Shown piece by piece: positions 54,744 to 62,770 of a stretch of 64,000 nt of DNA (position 1 is its first letter; each line of letters begins with the position of its first letter). The translations under genes were made by a program, and so were the position numbers. The DNA comes from Rhizobium laguerreae (lineage in GTDB: Bacteria > Pseudomonadota > Alphaproteobacteria > Rhizobiales > Rhizobiaceae), in contig NZ_MRDM01000029.1 of assembly GCF_002008165.1 (NCBI RefSeq), positions 372,001 to 436,000 of the forward strand, written 5' to 3'. Under the pieces are notes generated by a model that saw nothing but the letters and a program-made list of their open reading frames with translations, made no database searches and was not told where the DNA came from.

Positions 54744-55121
54744 TTATGCGTCGGCGCCGTCGAACTCGGGATATTTGCGCATCAGATCCACTTCGCTGGT
54801 GCAGCTGTCGTCGCGCGCCGTCAGTTCGATCGAGACCGTGTCGGCAGGACCGAAACGGCCATTATCGTGATAATTGCCATCGTCGTGATGGCTGGCGCCA
54901 TCGTGATAGACGGGAATACGCGCGCCGCTCTGACTGACCAGCACGGCATCCCGCTCGAAGCCCCTCTGCAGCAGCCAGTCACGCGGCGCCATCAGGCGGA
55001 TGTCGACCTCGTAGGAACGTCCCTTCCCTTGCTTGAGGCCGACAGTATAGGTGACCGGCGATACCTGGCCGTTCACGTCGATCGCGCCGTTTCCATCGGC
55101 TTTGACGATGTGTTTTTCCAT
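54744..55121 (-). CDS. Conserved hypothetical protein
   Basis: 125 residues from the ATG at 55121 (AAGGAG upstream). Compact strand-rich protein, starting MEKHIVKADGNGAIDVNGQ, with a histidine/aspartate cluster near the middle (VYHDGASHHDDGNYHDNG) that could bind metal. Family unknown. It faces the stabilization-type gene across a shared upstream region with EcfG-like sites on both strands. Confidence 0.7.
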   Translation of the reverse strand: MEKHIVKADGNGAIDVNGQVSPVTYTVGLKQGKGRSYEVDIRLMAPRDWLLQRGFERDAVLVSQSGARIPVYHDGASHHDDGNYHDNGRFGPADTVSIELTARDDSCTSEVDLMRKYPEFDGADA

Positions 55122-55161
55122 GTTCTCGGCTCCTTCTTCTGTGCAGGCCTTTCCCATCGGA

Positions 55162-55187
55162 AACCTGATAAAATCGGCTTTTGTTCC
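55162..55187 (-). promoter_or_regulatory. Weak EcfG-like promoter
   Basis: On the minus strand GGAAC (55187-55183), 18 bases, GTT (55164-55162), 41 bp before the gene starting at 55121. Spacing is one base longer than the consensus. Confidence 0.35.
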
Positions 55188-55219
55188 GAATTCGGGCCTT
55201 GCGGGCCACGACCACGGCC

Positions 55220-55244
55220 GGAACTTTTGGGCTCCTGATCGGTT
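55220..55244 (+). promoter_or_regulatory. EcfG-type general stress promoter
   Basis: GGAAC (55220-55224), 17 bases, GTT (55242-55244), 30 bp upstream of the gene at 55275. Confidence 0.7.
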
Positions 55245-55274
55245 CCGTCCCTTTGCAAACCAGAGGAGGCCAAG

Positions 55275-55589
55275 ATGCCGAGAGGTGACAAATCCGACTA
55301 TACCGACAAGCAGAAGCGCAAGGCCGAGCACATCGAGGAGGGCTACGAGGATCGCGGCGTCTCCGAGAAGGAAGCCGAACGGCGTGCCTGGGCGACCGTC
55401 AACAAGGAAAGCGGCGGCGGCAACAAATCCGGTTCCGGCCGCGGCAAGAAGGATACGCATGAATCCTCCGAAAAGGGCGGCCGCATCGGCGGCGCGGCAT
55501 CCGCCGCACGCTCGAAGGAGGAACGGTCCGCTTCCGCGAAGAAGGCCGCCGCGACGCGCAAGCGCAACGAACACCACAGCCACCATTAA
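55275..55589 (+). CDS. Plasmid-stabilization-type small basic protein
   Basis: 104 residues; GAGGAGG precedes the ATG. The start MPRGDKSDYTDKQKRKAEHI and the region VSEKEAERRAWATVNKESGG match small proteins often labelled plasmid stabilization protein, without experimental basis. The C-terminal half is lysine-, serine- and histidine-rich (EHHSHH end) and probably unstructured. First gene of a stress operon with the DUF3175 and perhaps the GST gene. Confidence 0.75.
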   Translation: MPRGDKSDYTDKQKRKAEHIEEGYEDRGVSEKEAERRAWATVNKESGGGNKSGSGRGKKDTHESSEKGGRIGGAASAARSKEERSASAKKAAATRKRNEHHSHH

Positions 55590-55642
55590 CAACTGATGCG
55601 GCAAGCGGAGGCTTTCCGTCAGCCGCATAGGGAGTTTAACCC

Positions 55643-55933
55643 ATGGCCAAATCGAAAAAGAAATGGTCGCAGGACGTCACCGAACACAGCGATGCGATGG
55701 ACCTGAAGGAAGGCGTGTTCAAATCGGACGATCCGAAGAAGATTGCCCGCTCCGTCAAGCACTCCGCCGAGGAGAGCGATCGCCGCAAGTCGAGTCCCTT
55801 CCGCGCCGCCATGTCGATGCTGACCTTCTACATCAACCGCGCCGGCGACCAGCTGACGAAAAAGCGGCGCGGCACCCTTGAAAAGGCCAAGGATGAACTG
55901 CGAAAAGACTTCGGTCGTCAATCGAAGGATTGA
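55643..55933 (+). CDS. DUF3175 family protein
   Basis: 96 residues. The family pattern WSQDVTEHSDAMDLKEGVFK is near the N-terminus; SSPFRAAMSMLTFYINRAG and a basic end (KKRRGTLEKAKDELRK) follow. Function unknown. It lies 53 bp after the previous gene and 6 bp before the glutathione-transferase gene, probably in one transcript. Confidence 0.85.
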   Translation: MAKSKKKWSQDVTEHSDAMDLKEGVFKSDDPKKIARSVKHSAEESDRRKSSPFRAAMSMLTFYINRAGDQLTKKRRGTLEKAKDELRKDFGRQSKD

Positions 55934-55939
55934 GCGCTC

Positions 55940-56665
55940 ATGGCATACGAACTTTATTATTGGGACGGCATTCAAGGCCGCGGCGAATTCGTGCGGTTGG
56001 CGCTGGAGGAAGCCGGCGCCGACTATATCGACATCACCCGCCAGCCCGGGCGCGGTACCGGCGCCATGTTCGACATCATGAAGAGCGACAGCGAACCGCA
56101 CATTCCCTTTGCGCCGCCCTTCCTGAAGGACGGCGATCTCATTGTCCCGCATGTCGCCAACATCCTGTTTTACCTCGGCCCGAAGCTCGGCCTTGCGCCT
56201 CAGGATGAAGGCCTTCGCCATGTCGTCAACGGCCTGCAGCTGACCGTCACCGATTTCGTCGCCGAGGTGCACGACACGCACCACCCGATCGACATGTCGC
56301 TTTATTACGAGGATCAGAAGCCAGAGGCGAAAGCCCGCTCTGCCGCTTTCATTCGCGACCGCATTCCGAAATTCCTCGGTTATTTCGAGCGTGTACTGCG
56401 GCAGAACCCGAAAGGCCCCAACCATCTGGTCGGCGATGCGCTGACCTATGTCGACCTCTCGCTCTTCCAGGTGATCGAGGGCCTGAGCTACGCCTTCCCG
56501 AGAGCCATGACAAACCGCAAGGCGGAATATCCCGCCCTGCTGGCTCTGCATGATGCTTTGGCTAAGCGTCCAAACATTGCCCGTTATCTCGCCTCGCCCC
56601 GCCGCCTGGCCTTCAACGAGGAAGGGATTTTCAGGCACTATCCTGAGCTGGACAGTGCGGGCTGA
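55940..56665 (+). CDS. Glutathione S-transferase family protein
   Basis: 241 residues. N-terminal thioredoxin-fold domain (about 1-85; YYWDGIQGRGEFVRLALEEAGADY) and C-terminal helical domain (about 100-220; LTYVDLSLFQVIEGL). It should conjugate glutathione to electrophiles or act as a peroxidase. It follows the DUF3175 gene at 6 bp, so it may belong to the stress operon starting at 55220. It converges with the LigD-polymerase gene. Confidence 0.88.
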   Translation: MAYELYYWDGIQGRGEFVRLALEEAGADYIDITRQPGRGTGAMFDIMKSDSEPHIPFAPPFLKDGDLIVPHVANILFYLGPKLGLAPQDEGLRHVVNGLQLTVTDFVAEVHDTHHPIDMSLYYEDQKPEAKARSAAFIRDRIPKFLGYFERVLRQNPKGPNHLVGDALTYVDLSLFQVIEGLSYAFPRAMTNRKAEYPALLALHDALAKRPNIARYLASPRRLAFNEEGIFRHYPELDSAG

Positions 56666-56677
56666 GTTAAGAGCCGT

Positions 56678-57556
56678 TCATTCGAGCGGCACCGCCGCAT
56701 CGAAGAAATTTCCCCACGGGTCTCTCGGCTGGGTCTCCAATCGCCCCGGCACGTTGCCGAGCGTGAAAGCGGCGGGACCGCTCACCTCGTTCAATTCTGA
56801 CCAATCCAGCGGCATGGAAACCGGCGCACCCGATTGTGCCCGCGTCGAATAGGCCGCGACCGCCGTGTTGCCGCGGCCGTTGCGGAGATAATCGATGTAG
56901 ATATGTCCACCGCGTTTTGCCTTCGTCGCCGTTGCCAGATATTTCTCCGGCGTGTCGGCCGACATGCTTTCGGCCAGCGAATGGGCGAAATCCTTCACCT
57001 CCGCCCAGCCGGCCTTCGGCGCAAGCGGCGTTACCACATGCAGCCCCTTGCCGCCTGAGGTCTTGACGAAGGCGGCCAGCCCACGGGCTTCCAGCCGCGT
57101 CTTCAATTCAAGCGCTGCCGAAATCACCGCGCTCCAGGCCACGTCCTCGCCAGGATCGAGGTCCATGGTGATCATGTCGGGTGTTTCCCAATTGTCGGCC
57201 GTCGTGCCCCAGGGATGAATTTCGAGCGCGGCCGACTGCACCAGCGCCACGAGCCCGTTGAAATCGGCGATGCGCAGCAATTTTTCGCCGTCCGCATCCT
57301 GCGGATCGGCGATCTCCTCGATATGCGGATTCATGCCCTTCCAGGCATGCTTCTGGAAAAACCGCTGGTGGCTTTTTATGCCGTCGGGCAGGCGCAGCAG
57401 CGCCAAGGGCCGATTAACGATATAAGGCGCAATGAACGACCAGACTGCGGCGTAGTAGTCTGCCAGCGCCTGCTTGGTGAAGCCCTCGTCCGGCCAGTAG
57501 AGCCGGTCGGGATTAGTCAGCGATACGTCCGATACCGGCGGATGTCTGGGGCTCAT
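56678..57556 (-). CDS. ligD: Stand-alone LigD-type polymerase/primase (NHEJ)
   Basis: 292 residues covering only the AEP polymerase domain of LigD: FTKQALADYYAAVW, the metal-binding D132-L-D134 in MDLDPGED, and SGGKGLHVVTPL with H173. Ligase and 3'-phosphoesterase domains are absent. The protein can add nucleotides at DNA ends and in gaps in end-joining repair. Its ATG overlaps the topoisomerase stop (ATGA), making it the last gene of the glgX-topIB-ligD operon. No ku gene is in the window. Confidence 0.9.
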   Translation of the reverse strand: MSPRHPPVSDVSLTNPDRLYWPDEGFTKQALADYYAAVWSFIAPYIVNRPLALLRLPDGIKSHQRFFQKHAWKGMNPHIEEIADPQDADGEKLLRIADFNGLVALVQSAALEIHPWGTTADNWETPDMITMDLDPGEDVAWSAVISAALELKTRLEARGLAAFVKTSGGKGLHVVTPLAPKAGWAEVKDFAHSLAESMSADTPEKYLATATKAKRGGHIYIDYLRNGRGNTAVAAYSTRAQSGAPVSMPLDWSELNEVSGPAAFTLGNVPGRLETQPRDPWGNFFDAAVPLE

Positions 57557-58560
57557 TCTTCGATCTCGCTTGTGAGGAAATCAAGTAGCCTGTTTTCCTC
57601 GGCCCGCAAGCCCCGCAGCGGCTCGTTACCGCTCTCGATCAGCCGATGATCGTTGCCAGCGAGCGCGATGATCGCCGGATGGATATAGCTCGAGCGCGAG
57701 ATCGCCGGTGTGTTGTGCAGCGCCTCGGCCGCGGCCTCCGACATCTGCTTTACCGTCGGCCGGCCGCCACTGAGGATCGTCTCACGCGCCACACCGAAGG
57801 CCGCCAGCGATCCGGCCCAGGTGCGGAAGGTTTTCGCCGAAATGGGAATGCCCGATATTTCGGCCAGATAGGCGTTCAACCGGCCGGAATCGATTGGTTT
57901 CAGCGCCCCGCTTTCGTCCTTCCAGACGAAGAGCTGGCGGCCGGGCAGGTCGGCTATCTCCTCCAGGATCTTCTGCAGCCTGGGATGCTTGAGGCTGCGC
58001 TGGACGCGCTTGCCACCCTTGGCGCGAAATTTTAGCTCTATCTGACCGTCGACGATCTTCAGGTGGCGCTTCAGCAGCGTCGTTGCGCCATAGGTGCCGT
58101 TCTCCCTGACATAGGCCTGGTTGCCGACGCGCAAGTGCGCCTCGTCGAGCAGCGTCGTCAAAGCCGCAAGCACGCCGTTGATATCCTCCGCACCGGTGTC
58201 GAGATGGCGCAGCACGGTCCGGCGGATCCGAGGCAGCGCCCGGCCGAACTCAATCAGCTGATGGAATTTTCCCGCACTTCGGAAGGATTGCCATTCCTTG
58301 TGGTAGCGATATTGCTTGCGCCCGCGAGCGTCGAAGCCTGTCGCCTGCAGATGGCCGTTTTCGTAGAGGCAGATCCAGACGTTCTCATAGGCCGGCGGCA
58401 GTCCCAGCGTCCTGATGCGCGCCCGCTGCGATTCATCAGTAAGCGTGGTGCCGTCCGGCATGACGTAGCTGAAGCCCTTGCCCTTCCTTCGTCTGCGGAT
58501 GCCAGGTTCGGTATCGCTGACATAGACGAGACCAAGTTCGGTGATGACTTCGGCATTCAT
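57553..58560 (-). CDS. DNA topoisomerase IB
   Basis: 335 residues of the poxvirus-like bacterial type IB family. N-terminal domain (about 20-100; RRRRKGKGFSYVMPDGT) and catalytic domain (about 105-320). Catalytic elements visible: TTLLKRHLKI, the RTWAGSLAAF motif (arginine), and the nucleophile tyrosine in SRSSYIHPAI. It relaxes supercoils by a 3'-phosphotyrosine intermediate. The gene starts 12 bp after glgX and overlaps ligD. Confidence 0.9.
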   Translation of the reverse strand: MNAEVITELGLVYVSDTEPGIRRRRKGKGFSYVMPDGTTLTDESQRARIRTLGLPPAYENVWICLYENGHLQATGFDARGRKQYRYHKEWQSFRSAGKFHQLIEFGRALPRIRRTVLRHLDTGAEDINGVLAALTTLLDEAHLRVGNQAYVRENGTYGATTLLKRHLKIVDGQIELKFRAKGGKRVQRSLKHPRLQKILEEIADLPGRQLFVWKDESGALKPIDSGRLNAYLAEISGIPISAKTFRTWAGSLAAFGVARETILSGGRPTVKQMSEAAAEALHNTPAISRSSYIHPAIIALAGNDHRLIESGNEPLRGLRAEENRLLDFLTSEIEE

Positions 58561-58572
58561 GTTTTCTGAGAC

Positions 58573-60729
58573 CTACTTGCTCCAGCGGCCGAACTGGAAC
58601 CAGCGACGACGCTCGGCCTTTGTCGCGCCTTGCGGCGGTTCGGTCTGCCCCTTCGGTGCGAAGACTGCGACGCTCTGGGCATAAACCATCACCGGATTGT
58701 CCTCATCGTGCACTTTGAAGGAATCCGTCTCCGATCCCGTGTCGAGAACCCTCGACCACTCTTTCAGCCCATTCACAACAGGAAGATGGAGCTCGCAATC
58801 GCCACCTGCATTGAAGACGAGGAAGAGGTCGTCCATCTTCTCGGTATCCGGAGCATGCACGCTCCTCGAGACATAGACGCTAATCACCTGCAATCCGTCG
58901 TCATTCCAGGCGCCGTCATCCATGAAACTGCCGTCGGGCTTGTACCAGGCGATCTCGATGCGCCCGTCCTCGGCTGTCTCCCCGGTCAGGAACCGCTCCT
59001 GCCGCAACACGGGATGGGCCTTGCGGAAGGCGACGGCCTGCCGGCAGAAATCGAGGAAAGGATCGTCGAGCCCCGCCCAATCCGTCCAGCCGATCTCGTT
59101 GTCCTGGCAATAGGCGTTGTTGTTGCCGCCCTGGCTGTTGCCCACCTCATCGCCGGCAAGGATCATCGGAACGCCCTGGGAGAGCATCAGCGTCGCCATC
59201 ATGTTACGGCGCCGCCGCGCCCGAAGCCTATTGATGTCTTCGTTATCAGTCACTCCTTCGGCACCCATATTGTCCGAATGATTGTCCGAATGTCCGTCCC
59301 TGTTTTCTTCGCCGTTCGCGTCATTGTGCTTGTCGTCGAAGGAAACCGTGTCCATCAACGTGAAGCCGTCATGGGCCGACAGCAGATTGATCGATGACGT
59401 CGCGCCGCGATCCGAGTGGTTGAACTGTACCGACGAGCCGGTGATGCGTTGCGAGATCTCCGAGACCATGCCGCCATCGCCCTTCCAAAAGCGACGCACG
59501 TCGTCACGAAACTTGTCGTTCCACTCACGGAAGGGATGTGGAAAGCCGCCAACCTGATAACCGCCATCGCCCACGTCCCAGGGCTCGGCGATCAGCTTGA
59601 CACCGGCAAGGATCGGATCCTGGCGAATGGCGCCGAAGAACAGGCCCTGCCGATCGAATTCCATATCCTGCCGGCCGAGCGTACTGGCGAGGTCGAAACG
59701 GAAGCCGTCGATATGCATGACGCCGACCCAGTAGCGCAGGCTGTCGAGCACCATGCGCATCACCATGGGATTGGCGGCATTCAGCGTGTTTCCGGTCCCC
59801 GTGGTATCAAAGGTGTGGCGCGGATCGTCGGGAGAGAGAATGTAATAGCTCGCATTGTCGAGCCCGCGGAAGGACAGCGTCGGTCCTTTCTCGCTGCCTT
59901 CGGCGGTGTGGTTATAGACCACGTCCATGATGACTTCGATGCCGGCGGCATGGAACTTTTTCACCATCGTCTTGATTTCGGTAATCTTGTCGCCGGACAT
60001 GTAACGCGATTGCGGTGCGAAGAAACCGAGTGTCTGATAGCCCCAATAATTGCGTAAATTCTTTTCCAGGAGATAACGATCGTCGAGGAAATACTGGATC
60101 GGCAGCAGCTCAATCGCCGAGATGCCGAGCTTGACGAGATGGTCGATGATCGGATCGCTGCACATGCCGAGAAAGGTGCCGCGCAGACGGTCGGGCACCT
60201 TTGGATGCGTTATCGTCAGGCCGCGCACATGCGCCTCGTAGATGATGGTGTCGGGCCAAGGGCGGCGGATCGCCTCTTCCCCCGCCCAGTCGAAGTCCGG
60301 ATCCTGCACTACGCCCTTGACCATGAACGGCGCGCTGTCGCGCTCATCGAAGGTTAGATCGTCCTCGCCGATCTGATAACCGAACAGCGCATCATGCCAT
60401 TTCAGTTCGCCCGTCACCTGCTTGGCGTAGGGATCGAGCAGAAGCTTATTCGGATTGAAGCGATGGCCGGCGTTGGGATCGTAGGGACCGTGCGCCCGAT
60501 AACCATAAACAGTGCCCGGTCCGATGCCGGCAATATAGCCCGACCAGATGTCTCCTTCGCGTTTCGGCAGGGGCAGCCGGGCGATCTCATTCTTTCCGTC
60601 AGGCGAGAAGAGGCAGAGCTCCATCTGTTCCGCATGTGCGGAAAATACCGCGAAATGGGTGCCAGAACCCGTATACTCCGCCCCCAGCTCCGGCTTGAGG
60701 AAGTCGAGTTCCGAAAATGAAAAGCTCAT
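58573..60729 (-). CDS. glgX: Glycogen debranching enzyme GlgX
   Basis: 718 residues. CBM48 domain (about 15-115) and GH13 catalytic domain (about 165-560). Catalytic residues: nucleophile Asp in GFRFDLASTL, acid Glu in IAEPWDVG and the third Asp in LSAHDGFTLMD. It hydrolyses alpha-1,6 branches of phosphorylase-limited glycogen; related TreX acts with trehalose synthesis. First gene behind an EcfG promoter, with topIB and ligD, so here it is a stress gene rather than part of the usual glg operon. Confidence 0.92.
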   Translation of the reverse strand: MSFSFSELDFLKPELGAEYTGSGTHFAVFSAHAEQMELCLFSPDGKNEIARLPLPKREGDIWSGYIAGIGPGTVYGYRAHGPYDPNAGHRFNPNKLLLDPYAKQVTGELKWHDALFGYQIGEDDLTFDERDSAPFMVKGVVQDPDFDWAGEEAIRRPWPDTIIYEAHVRGLTITHPKVPDRLRGTFLGMCSDPIIDHLVKLGISAIELLPIQYFLDDRYLLEKNLRNYWGYQTLGFFAPQSRYMSGDKITEIKTMVKKFHAAGIEVIMDVVYNHTAEGSEKGPTLSFRGLDNASYYILSPDDPRHTFDTTGTGNTLNAANPMVMRMVLDSLRYWVGVMHIDGFRFDLASTLGRQDMEFDRQGLFFGAIRQDPILAGVKLIAEPWDVGDGGYQVGGFPHPFREWNDKFRDDVRRFWKGDGGMVSEISQRITGSSVQFNHSDRGATSSINLLSAHDGFTLMDTVSFDDKHNDANGEENRDGHSDNHSDNMGAEGVTDNEDINRLRARRRRNMMATLMLSQGVPMILAGDEVGNSQGGNNNAYCQDNEIGWTDWAGLDDPFLDFCRQAVAFRKAHPVLRQERFLTGETAEDGRIEIAWYKPDGSFMDDGAWNDDGLQVISVYVSRSVHAPDTEKMDDLFLVFNAGGDCELHLPVVNGLKEWSRVLDTGSETDSFKVHDEDNPVMVYAQSVAVFAPKGQTEPPQGATKAERRRWFQFGRWSK

Positions 60730-60761
60730 GGTGCCCCGCTATGTCAAAAGACCAAGCGGGA

Positions 60762-60786
60762 AACGTGAGGGCGGTGCGAAAGTTCC
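60762..60786 (-). promoter_or_regulatory. EcfG-type general stress promoter (perfect)
   Basis: On the minus strand GGAAC (60786-60782), 16 bases, CGTT (60765-60762), 32 bp before glgX. Exact consensus match; it would drive glgX-topIB-ligD. Confidence 0.8.
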
Positions 60787-60832
60787 GTCCTTGAGGGGAA
60801 AAGCAACCGATGTGGCTCGCCAAAAGGCGTCT

Positions 60833-61627
60833 TTAAGGCATCAGCTGCCCGCCATTGACCTCAATGATCTGGCCGGTGATGTAGCCCGACAAGGTTGGTG
60901 AAGCGAGAAAGAGATAGGCGCCGACGCAGTCCTCCGACGTGCCGACGAAACCCATCGGGATCGACTTGCGCTGCAGCTCCATCTGCTCGTCATTGGTATA
61001 ACGCTCGTGGAAGGGTGTGGCGATGACACCCGGCGCCACCGCGTTGACGCGGATCCTGTCGGCGACGAATTCCTTGGCGTGACCGCGGGTGATCGTCGAG
61101 ACGAAGCCCTTGGACGCCGCATAAAGGATCGCACCATTGCCGCCGCCATTGCGCGCGGCGATCGAGGTGGTGTTGATGATGAAGCCACCCTGCTTCTTCA
61201 GCCAGGGATGCGCCGCACGTGTTGCCGCCAGCACCGAGCGGGCGTTGAGGTCCATGACCGCGGCATAATGCGCGTCGGTATATTCCGAGGTGGGCTTGCG
61301 CCCCAGCATGCCGCCAGCATTGGTGATGAGGCCGTCGAGATGGCCGAAAGTCTTCGCCGTCTCGTCGACGACACGCTCGGTCTCGCCTTCCCTCGACACG
61401 TCGCCCTGAATCAGATGCACGGTGCCGCCAGCAGCCCGGATTTCCTCAGCCAGTTTTTCCGCCGGTTCGCGGCTGGCATTGTAGTGCACGCCGACCTTGG
61501 CCCCTTGAGCCGCGAAGGCGCGGGCGAGCGCCGCACCGATGCCGGTCGAGGCGCCGGTGATCAGCACGGCCTTGCCGGACAGGTCCGGCAACTTGATGGA
61601 TGCTAGCGATTGCGCAAGTTCGACCAT
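60833..61627 (-). CDS. Short-chain dehydrogenase/reductase
   Basis: 264 residues from the ATG at 61627 (GGGAGG upstream); a longer frame upstream is open but unlike the family. Classical SDR: TGASTGIGAA coenzyme loop, NAG in LITNAGGML, serine in NTTSIAARN, and Y-x3-K in ILYAASKG. The end SGYITGQIIEVNGGQLMP is typical of FabG-like reductases. Substrate unknown. Monocistronic or weakly linked to glgX (gap 103 bp). Confidence 0.88.
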   Translation of the reverse strand: MVELAQSLASIKLPDLSGKAVLITGASTGIGAALARAFAAQGAKVGVHYNASREPAEKLAEEIRAAGGTVHLIQGDVSREGETERVVDETAKTFGHLDGLITNAGGMLGRKPTSEYTDAHYAAVMDLNARSVLAATRAAHPWLKKQGGFIINTTSIAARNGGGNGAILYAASKGFVSTITRGHAKEFVADRIRVNAVAPGVIATPFHERYTNDEQMELQRKSIPMGFVGTSEDCVGAYLFLASPTLSGYITGQIIEVNGGQLMP

Positions 61628-61742
61628 GGCGACGATTGCCTCCCGAAAAACCAAGGACATAGGTGATGAAACGAATAGGAGAAGTCTTATCAGGGTAAAT
61701 CGACGAAGGGCAATGCACGAAAGAGCGAGATTCGCATGGTGT

Positions 61743-62333
61743 TTAATGCCGGCCAGCAGGATTGAGTTCCCGAGAGAGCTCGACAAGTGTCACGCCCCGG
61801 CCTGGCAATGTTTCCTTGTTATTGTCGATGTAAGGACCATAAACCTCAAGGAAAGACTGCACGGTATCATTGAAGAAGACTGCCGTTGTTTCCTTGGAGC
61901 AGAGTGACGCATTCACGCAAAGAGCAAGCCGGTTGAAGAAATAGACGACTTCCCTGACTTGCTCCCGGCGCGCAGGCTCCTGCGCAATCTGACGGTTTAA
62001 GGACTGCAACAGATTATCCATGGCATGCCCGCCTGTGTCAGCCCTCCTCTTGTCGCCGACCGGGATCGTCTCAAGGAACGTTGAATAAAACTGGCGAAGT
62101 TCGCCGTAGGCTTGCCGATAGCCTTGCGTTTCCCAGGTCTCGATGAGAGTGAGCGTATATTTCGTGCGATCCATCTCCTTCTTCTCGATGTACTCGAAAA
62201 CCGCCCAAAAGATACCGCCTATCGCGCTGACGAAGGTCAAAACGGCAACGATGCTGCTCAGAAACGACCAGCCGGCTTCCGAAATATTTAAGAAAGAGAG
62301 CCCGACCCGCCGCTTGGATGATGGCTGGCTCAT
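61743..62333 (-). CDS. Membrane-anchored hypothetical protein, DUF4760-like
   Basis: 196 residues from the ATG at 62333. One membrane helix near 27-50 (FLSSIVAVLTFVSAIGGIFWAVFEYI) and a long helical soluble domain (about 60-196) with aromatic and acidic residues (LIETWETQGYRQAYGELRQF). Resembles DUF4760 proteins of unknown function. It overlaps the stop of the gene before it by 4 bp and so shares a transcript with the 146-aa protein and the caspase-like gene. Confidence 0.65.
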   Translation of the reverse strand: MSQPSSKRRVGLSFLNISEAGWSFLSSIVAVLTFVSAIGGIFWAVFEYIEKKEMDRTKYTLTLIETWETQGYRQAYGELRQFYSTFLETIPVGDKRRADTGGHAMDNLLQSLNRQIAQEPARREQVREVVYFFNRLALCVNASLCSKETTAVFFNDTVQSFLEVYGPYIDNNKETLPGRGVTLVELSRELNPAGRH

Positions 62334-62770
62334 GGCTTGCAATTCTCCACCAGATCGAACCGCACCGACGGATCGATCTTACCTTCGTGCCCATCCAGCA
62401 ATCGTTTGAGGCAAACAAGGCTTGCCTCATCGAAGATGTAGACCGATCGTAGCTCGCGCTGGTTCCGCGCGCTGGATTCGCTTCCGAGTGATAAAAGCCC
62501 AGGCATCCGATCCAGACCGCGACGTTCGCGCCCGTCATCGCCAGCACAGGCGGAGAGATCGACCTCCGTATTGCTCGTTTCCGAGCTTCGAGCAGTTGAA
62601 AGAAACTTTTCATAGTCCTGACGGAAGCAATTTGCCCGCACTCCATCCAGCTCGACGACCTCGTCACAGATGAGGCACGCAGCACCGGACGCGGCAGGTG
62701 CGAGAAGCAGCATGGCAGCTGCTAGGATCGCAACCGTTCTATAGGCGTTGCGAAATCTAAAAAAGGGCAT
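62330..62770 (-). CDS. Secreted hypothetical protein, cysteine-containing
   Basis: 146 residues from the ATG at 62770. Signal peptide 1-30 (AAAMLLLAPAASGA), then CLICDEVVELDGVRANC with three cysteines, and a charged middle part. Two further Cys (LSACAGD, VCLKRL) and one near the end (VENCKP) make six in all, so disulfides are likely. Starts inside the 3' end of the caspase-like gene (14-bp overlap). Family unknown. Confidence 0.6.
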   Translation of the reverse strand: MPFFRFRNAYRTVAILAAAMLLLAPAASGAACLICDEVVELDGVRANCFRQDYEKFLSTARSSETSNTEVDLSACAGDDGRERRGLDRMPGLLSLGSESSARNQRELRSVYIFDEASLVCLKRLLDGHEGKIDPSVRFDLVENCKP

